A stretch of DNA of 64,000 nucleotides from Epiperipatus broadwayi (taxonomy: Eukaryota > Onychophora > Udeonychophora > Euonychophora > Peripatidae), in assembly GCA_028023455.1 (NCBI GenBank), contig JAQFVV010000036.1, positions 9,414,719 to 9,478,718 of the forward strand, given 5' to 3'. Position 1 is the stretch's first letter. The number at the start of each line of letters is the position of its first letter. The notes under the pieces were generated by a model that saw only the letters and a program-made list of their open reading frames with translations, made no database searches and was not told where the DNA came from. This document shows, in pieces, positions 1 to 11,662 of this stretch. Made by a program: the position numbers and the translations under genes.

Positions 1-457
1 GCAAAGGATCAATAGTTAGCCTGTTCTACAGAAGACCCATTTCCAATCCAATCACAATATTGTCTGTTGATTTACTGTATTGATTTATTGTACTGATTTG
101 TTTATTTCCATCAATGATGGTGGATGGTTCTTTTCATATTTACTGATTTATTATACTGTGGACCATTCATAACAATGAATGGTATTTTGAGTAGTACTCA
201 TATTTATTTGTAATTACTTTTACTTTATAATGCTGGTGGATGATTAATTACTATGGTTGCTCTGAAGAGTAGCTGGATGATCTATCAATGTTCACAGAGA
301 TTCTCTAATCTCATGCTTCTTATAAAATACTATACTACTTATATATACTTTGTAAATTATTGATTATTGATTTGGTGTTGATGATTTTTCCATTACTCCA
401 GATTCATTTCTACTTCCTATCATTTGTTCTTTCCACTTTGATTACCCCCATCCCATT

Positions 458-520
<63 letters not shown>

Positions 521-641
521 TATTCTAATGTCTCCAATTTGCGATTAGCTTATATAACAAATAATAGGCCATGCTTTATATACATATGTATTCCTTACTG
601 TATTGATCAGTAAATATAGATTATTTTTTCAACATTCTCAT

Positions 642-674
<33 letters not shown>

Positions 675-1005
675 AGAAGTATATTTTAATATGTATAATA
701 TGCATATACAAAATATAATATAAATCTTTTTTTTAAAAAAAATATAGTCTTTAATAATATATTGAAAGAGTATATTTACATATAGTCACTATAGTGTATA
801 CTTATTGTCTTCATTCCTTCATGTTTCTTTAAATAATAATAAAACTCCATACATATTTTTTTTTTAAATTAGAATTTATTGGTCAATTAGAATTACAAGA
901 TGAATACAATATGTTTTTCTGGTTGTTAAACATTGCTATCTATTATGTGTGTTGAATGTCTTTAGAAAAGTTTAATTTTAGTTAAATATTCCAAATGCAT
1001 TCAAT
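1..1005. other. AT-rich spacer
   Basis: No coding sequence or recognisable element. It holds a long (TA)n tract near 461-522 and a (CA)n/(TA)n tract near 641-675. The short open frame across the first tract is only translated microsatellite. Confidence 0.7.
461..522. repeat. (TA)n microsatellite
   Basis: About 62 bp of near-pure TA with one small interruption near 491-495. A second run, CA changing to TA, lies at about 641-675. Confidence 0.95.
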
Positions 1006-1154
1006 TGTTAGTAATATCACAGCAAACAGGTTAGTATATGCACCAACTGTTAGAAATATCATAGCAAACAAATGTTAATAATATCACAGCAAACAGGTTA
1101 GTATATGCACTAACTGTTAGTAATATCACAGCAAATAGGTTAGTATATGCACAA
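1006..1154. repeat. 42-bp tandem repeat, about 3.6 units
   Basis: Units start at about 1006, 1048 (shortened to 25 bp), 1073 and 1115. Each begins TGTTAGTAATATCACAGC and ends with GTATATGCAC. The array adjoins the hammerhead-like segment and looks like the 3' tail of the SINE-like unit. Confidence 0.85.
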
Positions 1155-1198
1155 TGTTTCGAGAGGTATTTTTTTCCCCTCTTCTTCAGGTGATGCTG
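1148..1198 (-). ncRNA. hammerhead-like motif, probably degenerate
   Basis: On the minus strand CTGAAGA (1189-1183) matches the hammerhead core CUGANGA. A stem of 5-6 bp follows (AGAGG with CCTCT), then CGAAAC (1161-1156). The expected ACGUH after GAA reads ACATT, so the short stem III carries one mismatch. Stem I is only CAC/GTG beside the core. The order of elements is right, but the closing stems are weak. Confidence 0.3.
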
Positions 1199-1300
1199 GC
1201 CTGATGAGTGACAGTACTAGCATGGGATTCGAACCTGGGTCCTTAGATTTTTGATTTTTGAAATTTAAGATAATGCTCTAACCAACTGAGCCATCCTGCC

Positions 1301-4300
1301 AAAGGCTATCTATGGTTTATCTTGTGTTTAAACCTCCAGCAAGGTGTGGTTGAACTTGAGGCTGCTGGGGATTGTTCAAAATTGAGAGTTCTTGGGTGGA
1401 ATATTTAGGTTTTAGGCAACTGGTAGATTGCCCAAGTGTCTTTAAATATTCCCATAATGTCTACAATTCGGTTTCTTATCTTAATTTTCTTTATGATCTT
1501 GTAAAATGCCGAGTTTAAATCACAGTTGTTGCTGTTTTTAAGATTAATGGACATGGTAAGGACATAATATTAGTTTTTTTAAGGCACTTGCTGATCTACA
1601 TAGAGTAATATATAAATTCAAATAGCATATCTAACTTAAACCATTATGTTTCAGCATCCTAATGCATAAAGTGCTTAACTATTGTTAATAATCAGATATG
1701 AAAATTGATGATGATTTGCGAGGCTCCGCTTTGCTAATAAAATAATGCTATGAGAGACTCTATAAGAGATTTGATATATTATGCATGGATGAAACTAGGG
1801 CAACATTGAAATTAAATGTTCAAATATAGTCTGAAAACATTCACTGTTGAACAAAAAAATTATTAATTTATCAGATAAAATATCTGGCTGAAGTACAATC
1901 ACTAAACCGTAATGTATAATGCTATTATTGCTAATGAATGAATGAGATATCCAATTTTGGTAACGATCCCCATAGTGCCCTATAGAATAAAACATTATCT
2001 ATCTTCTGAAACTATTAATGTATAGAAAGAGCCATTAATGTATAAAGACCTAAAATTACTAAGTAATGCAGATAAGGGAAATATTTGTATTGAATAATAA
2101 ATGATGTTTGAATCATGCAAAGTTAATGGCACTTCATCATTATCTTAGGGCAACACAGTGCATTTTTTGCAAGGAAGGTGTCTTTTTTCTCTTTTTCAAT
2201 TCAGTAAAATGGTTTTGCAAAAATTGCAATTAATCAGTGAACATTTTTATATGCATAGTATCAAAGTTTCAATTACTATTCTTTAAAAACTGTTCTGACT
2301 GAAAAACATCACAAAATTTATTTAAGGTCAACAATGTTGATTTTATTCTGATTACTTTTTATTATTTTCTTCCCTTCAAATGACAATGACTTAATAAAGT
2401 TTTTACTTTTTTAAATTTTTTAGCAAACATGTTTAGTATTTATTATGTTGTGAAACTTCTTCATTAGTAAAAAAAACCCATCTTTCTAAAGTTACTTTAC
2501 ATCCTGAACAATTTTTCTAACGTTTCTATTCATATTTTAAGTGTTATATGTAAAGGTACAGATTTGGTAAAATGAATAAATAGAAAAAAATACTCTTCCT
2601 TTCTTGATGAACACAGCTTTAACTCTCTCTAAAACTGACAGTTTTTATGTTATTGTAGTAAATTTACACTTATTTTAAAGCTTAAAAAGTACATTAGAAG
2701 CTACTCTCTTTAGAATTAATTTACAAGTAAGAAATCAATTCTATTTAAATTTGAAACTACAACAATGGGAAAAGGCAGACTTTTCTAGATGCTGATTGGT
2801 TGGTTCTCATTTTGAACAAAAGAGAGTGCCTGCCAATAATTTTCAAAGCACCAAATTTGTTTTGATTTTGAAAACGAAAATGAATGTTTTAGAGTATTTT
2901 TTTAGTATTGTTTTTACATATTATAAATTATTTTGATAAAATATGCTGAAAATACAATTATTTTAGAAAAATAGTTAAGATTTTAGTAAAAATTACACAA
3001 TGTAAATTGAGAAAGAAAATCATGACATACACATTAAACATTATTTTTAGGTTCTCCTCTATAAAATATTTTTATAATTATAAATAGAAATTTATTTTTG
3101 AAAAAACTTTTGTTCACACTCATATTCTGACAAATTATTAATTTGCTTTTTACAAATGAAATTAAAATGAATATAATATTAAAGGATGAATATATTTTTA
3201 CTGCTGATTCTGTAATTGACCAATCAAAAGTTTAGAGTTTTAAATCACTCAACCAAGTGGAATTTTTGATGTCGAAAAGGTTAAAATTGTTTTAGTAAAC
3301 TGAATGAATAAAAATGGAGACTGACTACCGGAGTTAAAAAATGTAAACAGGTTATCACTGACATTGTTAATTACAAAAAGTATTGGTAAATTAATGAGTT
3401 TCTTAACTAAAAATTTGGTAAATGAGTTGGCTTGTTAATCCTGTTTCTATTTGTCATCAAACCTGCTTATCTTGTGATTGTTGCCTTTGCCTGCTTAGCA
3501 CCTAAACTTTTATAAGTATTCAAATAATAACCATGAACATCTAAAGCATTGGGGATCTAAACATCTCTTCTTCAGAATGTAGCCAATAGCCAATGAATGT
3601 CCAACTTTGCTTGCTGAGTTTAGCCAGCAGACCCACCACCAAATCTGCAATTCAGCAAATGCACTTCTTAATATTAAAAAAAAACCATGAGAAACCTATC
3701 TACAAGATTAAAACTACTAATTGAAAATTTTTTACTCAGATACAACTAAGAATCTCTTTTTACACACATGTGCATGTCTATATAATATTCATCTTTTCCT
3801 ATAAAACATTATCCCCTCCATCATCTTTTCCCTGAGACATAAAATAAACTTTTTAAGAACTATTTTATAAACTGTTACTAGCAAGCCCGTCAGATAATTT
3901 AAATAGTATAATTTTATGTTTTTCACATTTATCTGTTATATACACTAAAATAGTTTTGTTAATGTTTATATGTTACAACTTAGTGTATCTGACATAGCAT
4001 GATTGCTTTAGTCTAGATAACACAAACTAGATTGGTTTTAGAATTTTTTTTCCATTTTCCGCTCATAAAAAAGTTTTGTTAGAAAAAATATCACTTCTGC
4101 AATTGTTTAATTATGATCCATATTACTTTTAGAGAAAAGTTTTCATTAAAAAAAAAGAAAGTTTTAAAAAGAGATATTAGTTTCATATATTGTCTAGTTT
4201 ATATTTAATAATTAATATATTGCCTCTGAAGATTTTAAAAATCTTTACTATGTGTGTGTGAGTTATTGACGCGATGTGCACAGAATTTGTGTGACACATC

Positions 4301-4465
4301 TGAAATTAAAAGAATTGAAATAATATATGTGTGCATTTTATGTTGTGATCCTGGATATTGAATTTATAAGATATTTGTCCTTATTGTGATCTCAATTGTT
4401 GTTTCCACATGAGATATCCACCGGTGTTTTTGTTTTGCATTGGGTATAGAGACATTTTCCCCCAT
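1301..4465. other. AT-rich non-coding stretch
   Basis: No open frame with protein-like composition, no RNA gene and no recognisable element. The part from 1301 to about 1560 is less AT-rich and may be more of the element beside it, but no motif supports that. Confidence 0.6.
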
Positions 4466-4968
4466 GATTATGTATATATCATCGTCATCATCAACAACTA
4501 TTATCAATCCATTGCAGGATGGTCTCTCCAAGTTCAATCCATCTCCTTTAATCTTTAGCTTCTCTTCTCCACATCACCCTGCACACTTTTTTATTTCATC
4601 CATCCATCTCACATGTGGTCTCTTTCTGGGTCTTTTACAGTCTCTTGGAATCCAGTTTAAGATTTCATTTGTTCATCTATTATCATCTCTTCTAGCAATA
4701 TGTCCAGCCCAACTCCACTTCAGTCTTTTAATTTTTTCAATGAGGTCAGTAACACCTGTTTGTTCTCTTACCCATATATTGCATTTTCGATCTCTTCTTA
4801 TTCCCAACATGCATCTCTCCATACTTCTTTGAGTGGTCTGAAGTCTCTGTATTGCTTTTCTATTAAATGTCCAAGTCTCAGATCCATAAGTAAGAATTGG
4901 TAAAACACATTTATTAAAAACTTTCCTTTTCAAACACATAGGCATATTTCTTTGTAGTATCAATATCA
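4466..4968 (-). mobile_element. RTE-clade LINE, 3' fragment
   Basis: The minus strand encodes the extreme C-terminus of an RTE-type ORF2, with LTYGSETWTFNRKAIQRL and KRLKWSWAGHIARRDD. It closely matches the end of the larger RTE copy at 40.2-43.5 kb and keeps the same terminus of short TGATGATGAY-like units. Similarity to that copy stops near 4968, so the insert is 5'-truncated, as is usual for LINEs. The adjoining sequence at 4981 is a Penelope-like palindrome. The fragment also contains frame damage. Confidence 0.85.
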
Positions 4969-4980
4969 GTTTATTTATAA

Positions 4981-5697
4981 ATAAATTAAATTATTATTTT
5001 TGACTAAACCGTGTGTTATTTTGCATTACATACTGATATTTCGATGAACTAGCATTTGCCATTGTCAAGGCTAACTTTTGAAAGAAAAAACATTCGATCT
5101 CAAACACTAACATGATTGAGTGTGAGATGAAAAATGAGATTCAACTTGAAGTAGTTCAGCATTCGTAATATGAGGCTTATCAAAATGTTTATTTCCCTCA
5201 GTTTTTTCACCTATTAATTTTAAGTTAATACTAGAAGACAGATATAAAATGAGAGATTTCCACATATCTGGAATACATTGTGCTTTATCAACCCTATTTA
5301 AACCAGTAGGTGTCTTTAATATTTCAATTGACTCTCTCATGGTTCTTACATCATACCTTTCCAAATTAGTAAGTATTTTTGCATTGTAAAAATAAGGTTT
5401 GTGACCAATTTTTAAAAAATGTTTAGTAAAAACTGATGTCTTAATTTTGTGATTAAATGCATTTATATGTTCCTTAATTCTCACATTTATTTGTTTTATT
5501 AGACTGGCCTATATAGATTTTTGAGCACTGCAAATATGGAATTTCATAAATCTCCTGATGTTCCAAAAATACTCTGTCTTTAGGTGTGTGTTAAAATCAG
5601 AAATTTTCTTGCAAGTAGAAAAAGTTGTCTTTATAGTAAAACTAGATAGACTTCTACTGATTTTATCAGTAGCTCTCTTAATATAAGGTAAAACCAT
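4981..5697 (-). mobile_element. Penelope-like 3' end, left arm of palindrome
   Basis: On the minus strand this encodes the end of a Penelope-like reverse transcriptase and its GIY-YIG endonuclease. The linker RSLSSFTIKTTFSTCKK and a YIGQ-like motif are followed by RIKEHINAFNHKIKTS. There is a frame break between the two halves, near 5500. The non-coding 3' tail (4981-5105) holds the sequence complementary to TCGAAATATCAG. The remaining 5' part of the element is absent because the sequence turns back on itself at 5698. Confidence 0.75.
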
Positions 5698-5708
5698 TTT
5701 ATTATAAG
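5698..5708. other. palindrome centre
   Basis: This 11-nt spacer lies between two arms of about 700 bp that are inverted copies of the same Penelope-like 3' end. The sequence on both sides is AAAACCAT and ATGGTTTT. Confidence 0.8.
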
Positions 5709-6405
5709 ATGGTTTTATCTTATATTAAAGGAGTTACTGGTAAGGTCAGTAGAAGACTATCTAGTTTTAATATAAAGATAACTTTTTCTACTGGAAAAAA
5801 AATTGGTGATTTTTTACACAAACCTAAAGACAGTATTTTTGGAACAGCAGGGGGTTTATGCAGTTCCATGTTTGCTGTGATCAAGAAGCTATATAGGTCA
5901 GTCTAATAAAACGAATAAATGTGAGAATTAAGAAACATATAAATGCATTTAATCACAAAATTAAGACATCAATTTTTACTTCCCATTTTTTTGAAATTGG
6001 TAACAAACCTGATTTTGACAATGCAAAAATACTTGCTAATTTGAAGAATCATGAGAGTGTCAATTGAAATATTAAAGAGACCTACTGGTTTAAATAGGGG
6101 TGGCAAAGCTAACATATTCCAGCTATGTGGAAACCTCTCATTTTATCTTTGTCTTCTAATATTAACTTAAAATTAATAGGTGAAAAAACTGAGGAACATA
6201 AACATTTTGATAAGCCTCATATTGTGAATGCTGAACTACTTAGAGTTGAATCTCATTTCTCATCTCACACTCAGTCATGTTACTGTTGGAGATCTAATGA
6301 TTTTTCTTTCAAAAGTTAATCTTGACAATGGTCAATGCTAGTTTGTCGAAATATCAGTATGTAATGCAAAATAACACATGGTTTAGTCCCAAAAATAATA
6401 ATTTA
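5709..6405 (+). mobile_element. Penelope-like 3' end, right arm of palindrome
   Basis: This is the plus-strand counterpart of 4981-5697. It encodes RRLSSFNIKITFSTGKK, then a damaged GIY-YIG region, then VESHFSSHTQSC near the end, in at least two frames with stop codons. The non-coding tail includes TCGAAATATCAG near 6340-6355. The arms are clearly homologous but differ at many positions, so the event is not recent or the two copies inserted separately. Confidence 0.75.
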
Positions 6406-6454
6406 TCTATATCATACAACCATGAAAATATTAAATATAATAATGAATATATAT

Positions 6455-8233
6455 TGTGATGATCGCAATACTCCGACCACATATATATATATATTTAACA
6501 TTAAATAATATTAAATATTGTGTTTTTTTGAATACTAGTAAAAGAATTAAAACTTATGAAGAAATAAATGTCTTAATTAATAAAGAGAGGGAAATAGAAT
6601 CGAAAAGATTCTTATCTTTTACTCTCCAAGGTTAAGATTTTGGTAATATAGAAATATTTAAATGTAGAAATATTGAAATCGTCTATTTGGCTTAAGATCA
6701 AAAAATGAAAGAGGAAATATGAACGAAATAAGAACTAAAAAATGATTTATAAGAAAAATTAAAAGTTTGAAGAGTTTAAATCAGATTAAAATAGAATTTA
6801 AAACATGACAAAAGATAAGGATCTATTCCATAAAAGTACATATTTTGACAAAAAAAAAACGAAATGCATGTGTAGAGTATGTATAAAGTATGGATAAAGA
6901 CAGCAATATTTAATGCTTGTCAAATGAGAAATCATTTTATTAAAAATTTATTTTATTAAAAGGAAAAGAAAATAAATAAAAAATAAATGTAAATATTGCT
7001 AGGAGATTGTATAAAAGTCAATTTGTATAAATGGCTGAAGGCGTATGAAAAAGAATGATGTGAATGGAAAGCTACAAACAAAAGGATCAAGAGCATAAAA
7101 GAATGTGAAAAAAAAATTATTAATGGAGTTCTAGGAGAGAGCTCATCGAGATGAGGGTGAGGACACTGCTCTGATAATAAGCAAATATAATCGAGTAAAA
7201 AGCAGACATAAGAATCCTTCAAAGTTTAAAAAAACAGAGAAAAACAGAAATATAGTGGAAGGACTCCAACATAGAAACGAATCACTGTATGAACAGGAAA
7301 ATGATTTCTAACATACATGATGCTTCAAAAATGTGTGGCTAAGGGCCATCATGATCGTTGGCTGATTCAGACTCACCATGCTCGAAGGGTTCCCATTGCC
7401 ATGTAACAACTGCCTATGTAGTGCTTGTCAGATGATCCGATTGCCATGTCCTTGATGTCCTAATATGGAGAAGTCACCATAAACCAAGTCCAGCCTAAGA
7501 GCGACCGTTCCATGCTAAAGAAGTGGAGGAATTCCACGTGGCAGTCAGCAGGACCTTAACTCACTTCAGAGACTAAAGAAAACCTAGGTAAATTATATAT
7601 CACACCTTTATAAACATATGTGCACATACTTTTAATTTAAAACAATTGCCAATTCAAGATATTAGTGATATAGACAATAATTAAACTCTTTTCTAATACA
7701 TGGAATGGCGACTATAAATGTATAATCATTTATAGGATTTTTTTACTATATTTACTCATAGCATTATATCCAATAATTTGTTTCTATTGTGTGTAAAATA
7801 TTTCAATTGATTTTTGTTGTTTATTTGTTATATTAAATATTTCTTATTTATTTTATCTGTTTTGTCTTGTTCTTCGCCATTCCAGACAGTAATATATCCA
7901 TAGGGGTTTGGGTGATACTTATTACTCCATTTTGAGTACTGAAATAACACATGAGGCTAGCAGGCAGTATTCTTGATCCCAATTAATTTTTTAAATTATC
8001 CAAGCGCTGTAATTCTTTAAATATTACAGCAGTCGAGAGACAGTTGACTGAGAAAGATAACCTGGGGCAATATCTGTATAGTCACAGGTTCGGTCAAGTA
8101 CGGATATAGATTTGTTTATGTCTGTATGTTCTCTTTGCTTGCAGTAGCGGAAGGTGGATGAGTTTGAATATAAGAATATTTATTATATATGTAAATAAAT
8201 AAATAGAAGTCTCAATCGTTTGATTCTGTTACA
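6455..8233. repeat. 5' LTR of retrotransposon
   Basis: It starts TGTGATGATC and ends TTACA, and is matched along its full length by 11599-13382. The repeat is about 1.78 kb, long for an LTR. The canonical TG...CA ends are present. The flanks are ATAT on both sides, which could be a 4-bp target duplication, but the TA-rich surroundings make this weak. No coding sequence is convincing inside it. Confidence 0.9.
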
Positions 8234-8236
8234 TTT

Positions 8237-8254
8237 TGGGGGCCAGACCGGGAT
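8237..8254 (+). promoter_or_regulatory. putative primer-binding site
   Basis: The 18 bases TGGGGGCCAGACCGGGAT begin three bases after the left LTR. The layout TGG, then a further G, then CCGGGAT fits the complement of a tRNA 3' end, with CCA, discriminator C, a 7-nt acceptor strand and part of the T stem. It resembles the proline-tRNA primer sites of some retroelements but differs in the middle four bases. The matching tRNA was not identified. Confidence 0.5.
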
Positions 8255-9256
8255 CTATTGCTGTGCAATTAGTTATCACATGTTGGATAAATTTGATAAA
8301 ATAACATAAATATTTTAAAAAAAAAAAAAAAAAATATATATTTTTAAAAAAAATATAAAATTAGTTTCCTAAATCAGAGTGGTGAAAAGTGAAGATGAGG
8401 GGGGTAATTTTTTTTTTTGCACTTTATAATACTTTATATATGTATTTCGACATCAAATGTGTACGAAGGATAGAAAAAAGGGGGAAAATTTTAATATTAA
8501 GAAAGTTTTGAAGTTTATAGTGATGTATTTAATATAAGACAATAAGTATTCAAAAATATTCGTCATGAACAAAGAATTGATTATCTCGATGTAATTGCTG
8601 TTAATGAAATATAAATTGTTTCAGTCAAGGAGAGAAAAAAAGAATAAAACAAAGTTTCAGGAAGGTTTTAATGATAAATAATAAAAAATAGTCCCGTATA
8701 TAAGTTAAGTTGAAGAAATATATATGTGTGATTTAATAGTCGCATATTTCAGTTAAGTTGAAAATAAAATATATGTAGGATTTCATAGCCATGATAATAA
8801 AATAATCAATAAAGTACAAATGGAATGTATAACGTAAGATATTAGGAAGTGGAAAAAATAAATGTGTGGATGAATTTGAAATAGCCTTAACAATAAGACG
8901 AGCAAAAAATGAATACACTTAGTATTACAATATATCAGCAACTTAAATTTGTTTGAATTATAGTCAAACATGAAAATATATAATCATGTCATTTATGTAA
9001 GTAGAGTGAGTAAGAGTTTGCATACGTAGTGGAAAGAAAAGGACAGTCATTAAAGTAGGGCAGGCAGTCAAATGAATCTAAGGCAGGTAGACAAAATGGT
9101 GAACCAGAGCATGTGTGTTTGGATTGACTAGCGGTCTAAATGTGAATTATCAGATAATAAAGAACGAAAATAACAATCAAAATAGAAAAGAAAGAAGTAG
9201 CAGAGAAAAAATAAAAAATAAATACATAACAATAAGGGTTAAATAAAATTATATCT

Positions 9257-10510
9257 ATGCATACAATGTCCCAAACTAAAATGGACCATCAAGGAAATGA
9301 AGTGAGAGAAATGGATGAAGATAAGGAAAAAGAAATGGAAGATAAAATAAACTTTAGTAATATAATGAATATGCTCATGCAAATGAGAATGAAGCAACAG
9401 CAGTTTATAAAGGAATGCCAGGACAGGAAAGAAAGATGGATGGAGGAATGGTGTGTGAAGTTATCAATAGAGAATAGCAAAAGAATTGCTGAAGCCATAG
9501 AAGAAATTAGAAATAACTTCATCCAGCAATCAAAGGCAATGAATACAGGGAATGGACAGGACAGGACAGTCAAGTGGAATGAACCAGAAAGCATAGAACT
9601 ATATGAGTATGAGGAATTAGATAGGGCAGATAGGACTGAAATAAAGTCAGCAGAGTTTGATCTGAGAGTAGACATAGGACAGCCAGAAGGGAAAATAATG
9701 AAGTTAGATCAAGAGGATGAGTTTGAGGTGATGAGATTAGAAAACAATAGGATGCTGGAAAATATGCAGTAGGATATAGTCATGGTAGTAGAAAGGTTAG
9801 ACACAAAATTTGAAGAGAGGATAAGTAGGTCAGCCAGTAACAGTGCAAATACAGAAGTAAAAGGCATGGAACTAAGAGCCACTGAAAGATATATAGACCG
9901 GGGTTATAGAAATCACATAGATAATCCTATCGGGTTTCATCAGTTCTTAAAGGTACAAGACTTTTCAGGACACCTGGGAGAAAGCCTTATGGAGCACTTG
10001 GGGAGTGTTGAAAGATATTTCAAGCTCAGCAGGATGAACGAGGAGGCCAAGATAGTGGTCGCCTGCAGTCATTTACAGGGTGAATCACAAGTGTGGTGGA
10101 ACTCACTATTCCAGAAGCACACACCATTTTCAGGATATCATAAAGCTTTGAGGACCAGTTATTGGAGTGAGGAACTCCAAGAAAACATGCATCAAATAGC
10201 ACAGGAGAAATGGAGACCGGGGAAATCATTTACAACATTCTTTCGCCGTCAAGTGGCCAAGTTACGGATGATGACAGCTAATCCATTATCTGAAATGCAA
10301 ATAATTTGGATGATTAGGCATGGTTTCACAAGAGATATTGAACAGACACTAATTAGTATGGAGAGGAAGAAAGTGGAGTGAGTTGCTGAGTTGCTAAATG
10401 CATTGGATAGCACCAGGACCGACCAGAAGGATGATGGATATAAATCTAGACCTAGACCACCTCCAAAGGAACCACTTGAAATTAAAAATGGTTGGAATCC
10501 TAGTAAAGGA
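9257..10510 (+). pseudogene. gag-like polyprotein, broken by stop codons
   Basis: A single reading frame runs from ATG 9257 with in-frame stops at 9770-9772 (TAG) and 10379-10381 (TGA). The first ~170 residues are highly charged and probably helical. The next part carries a retrotransposon gag core, including IVVACSHLQGESQVWW and a later KWRPGKSFTTFFRRQV segment. This layout is typical of Ty3/gypsy capsid regions. No CCHC zinc knuckle was seen, although the frame continues into a basic, proline-rich tail. Both stops are single-base changes from sense codons, so simple decay is the likeliest cause; programmed read-through cannot be excluded. Confidence 0.75.
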
Positions 10511-11598
10511 CAATGAAAAGAAAACAAAAGAGATTTTACAGAGTAGAATCCAAGAGGGCAGGAAGGTGGACGACATAGATTGGAGACTGAATGGAAGTGT
10601 CCATATGAAAGGACAGAGGATAGAAAACATAGGGATCAAAATCCGCATCCCAGAGGAAGCAGATATGAGTCCAACAAGATCAGACAATCATAAAGAAAGG
10701 ACAGATTCACTGGTACAATATGGGAAATGGACTGGATCAAGATTAATGGAAATGGACTTATGAGAATAAGAAATAATAATCATGAGAATATAAGGGGAGA
10801 ATGAGCCTGTAAATGGCCAAACAGTGTAGAATACCTTACCCAAACTGAGACAAACCATCAGTTAGATAGTAGTGTGAGATCGTAGATAGAGGCTGGAGGC
10901 CTGTAGGGATAAATATTGTAGGTGGATCTTAGCAGTAAATGGTAAGACATCTGTTATATATTCATGTGTGAGTTCTGCGGTGCACCAGATCTTATTAGAT
11001 AGAGAAGGCAGGGACAGAGATCCTCTTCTCATATAATGACTCACTGGATTAAAATTACCTGTTAGATGTTTGATAAATATCATGAGTCAGTGAAATATAA
11101 ACCAATGCATGGGGAAAGAACACCTTACAAAATGAGCTATCAGTAAATATTCTGAGCTCATGGACAAGCTGAATAAGAAATGCCAGTCATCCAACCCACT
11201 CGGTATAGTGATCAGAGTTGTCACTTAGAGGGATATAGTTTGTGAAATGTGGGGTATGAACAGGTTTAATCGAGTCACAGAGATATCCTGTGTACTCAAA
11301 CCTGTACATACAATTAGGAAGCAGAAATCAACTCGCATATTGATTGTATGCTTGATTAAAATGGTTTGGTAATGCTGATTCAATCATTAGAAAAAGGAAT
11401 GTAATTTGCCTGGTCACCTCTCTAGGAATAGAAAAAGGAATGTAATTTGCCTGGTCACCTCTCTAGGAATAGCATCATCACTTAGCCAATACTAGGAGTA
11501 AATGGATATGAGAGGGTCATAACAGTTGTTAAGAGTGCATAACTTTCAATCCATTAAAATTTAAAAAAAAAAAAATTTTAAAGAGGGAAGCAATGGAA
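10511..11598. other. internal region after gag, no pol
   Basis: Short open frames only. It contains a 41-bp direct tandem duplication at 11389-11470. A purine run, AAAGAGGGAAG (about 11580-11590), lies eight bases before the right LTR and may be the polypurine tract. No reverse transcriptase or integrase motif is visible. Confidence 0.6.
11389..11470. repeat. 41-bp tandem duplication
   Basis: Two exact-looking units, 11389-11429 and 11430-11470, each beginning AGAAAAAGGAATGTAATTTG. Confidence 0.9.
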
Positions 11599-11622
11599 TG
11601 TGATGATCACACATACTGCGAC

Positions 11623-11662
<40 letters not shown>

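Larger units (their letters stand above)
1006..1300 (-). mobile_element. tRNA-headed SINE-like unit with hammerhead-like body and tandem tail
   Basis: Read on the minus strand, the unit starts at 1300 with a tRNA-like head: an A-box-like TGGCTCAGTTGG and a perfect B-box GGTTCGAATCC (about 1224-1239). The 3' half of an acceptor stem is not obvious, so this is a tRNA-derived head rather than a tRNA gene. A body of about 70 nt follows and contains a CTGAAGA...CGAAAC segment (1148-1198), then a tail of about 3.6 tandem 42-bp units (1006-1154). Known families have this type of architecture: the Schistosoma Sm-alpha repeat joins a pol III promoter to a hammerhead ribozyme. Whether this is a true SINE family depends on finding other copies, and none is in this window. 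Confidence 0.55.

Noticed and set aside
360-548. Open frame across (TA)n
   Set aside because: It is mostly translated microsatellite (isoleucine-tyrosine run), so it is not a gene.
1006-1154. Possible CRISPR array
   Set aside because: The units are direct tandem repeats without unique spacers, and the surroundings are eukaryotic.
6956-7222. Open frame in the left LTR
   Set aside because: It is not kept in the right LTR, so it is not an LTR gene.
9289-9675. Minus-strand open frame
   Set aside because: It is antisense to gag and rich in serine and leucine, as expected for the complement of a charged coding frame.
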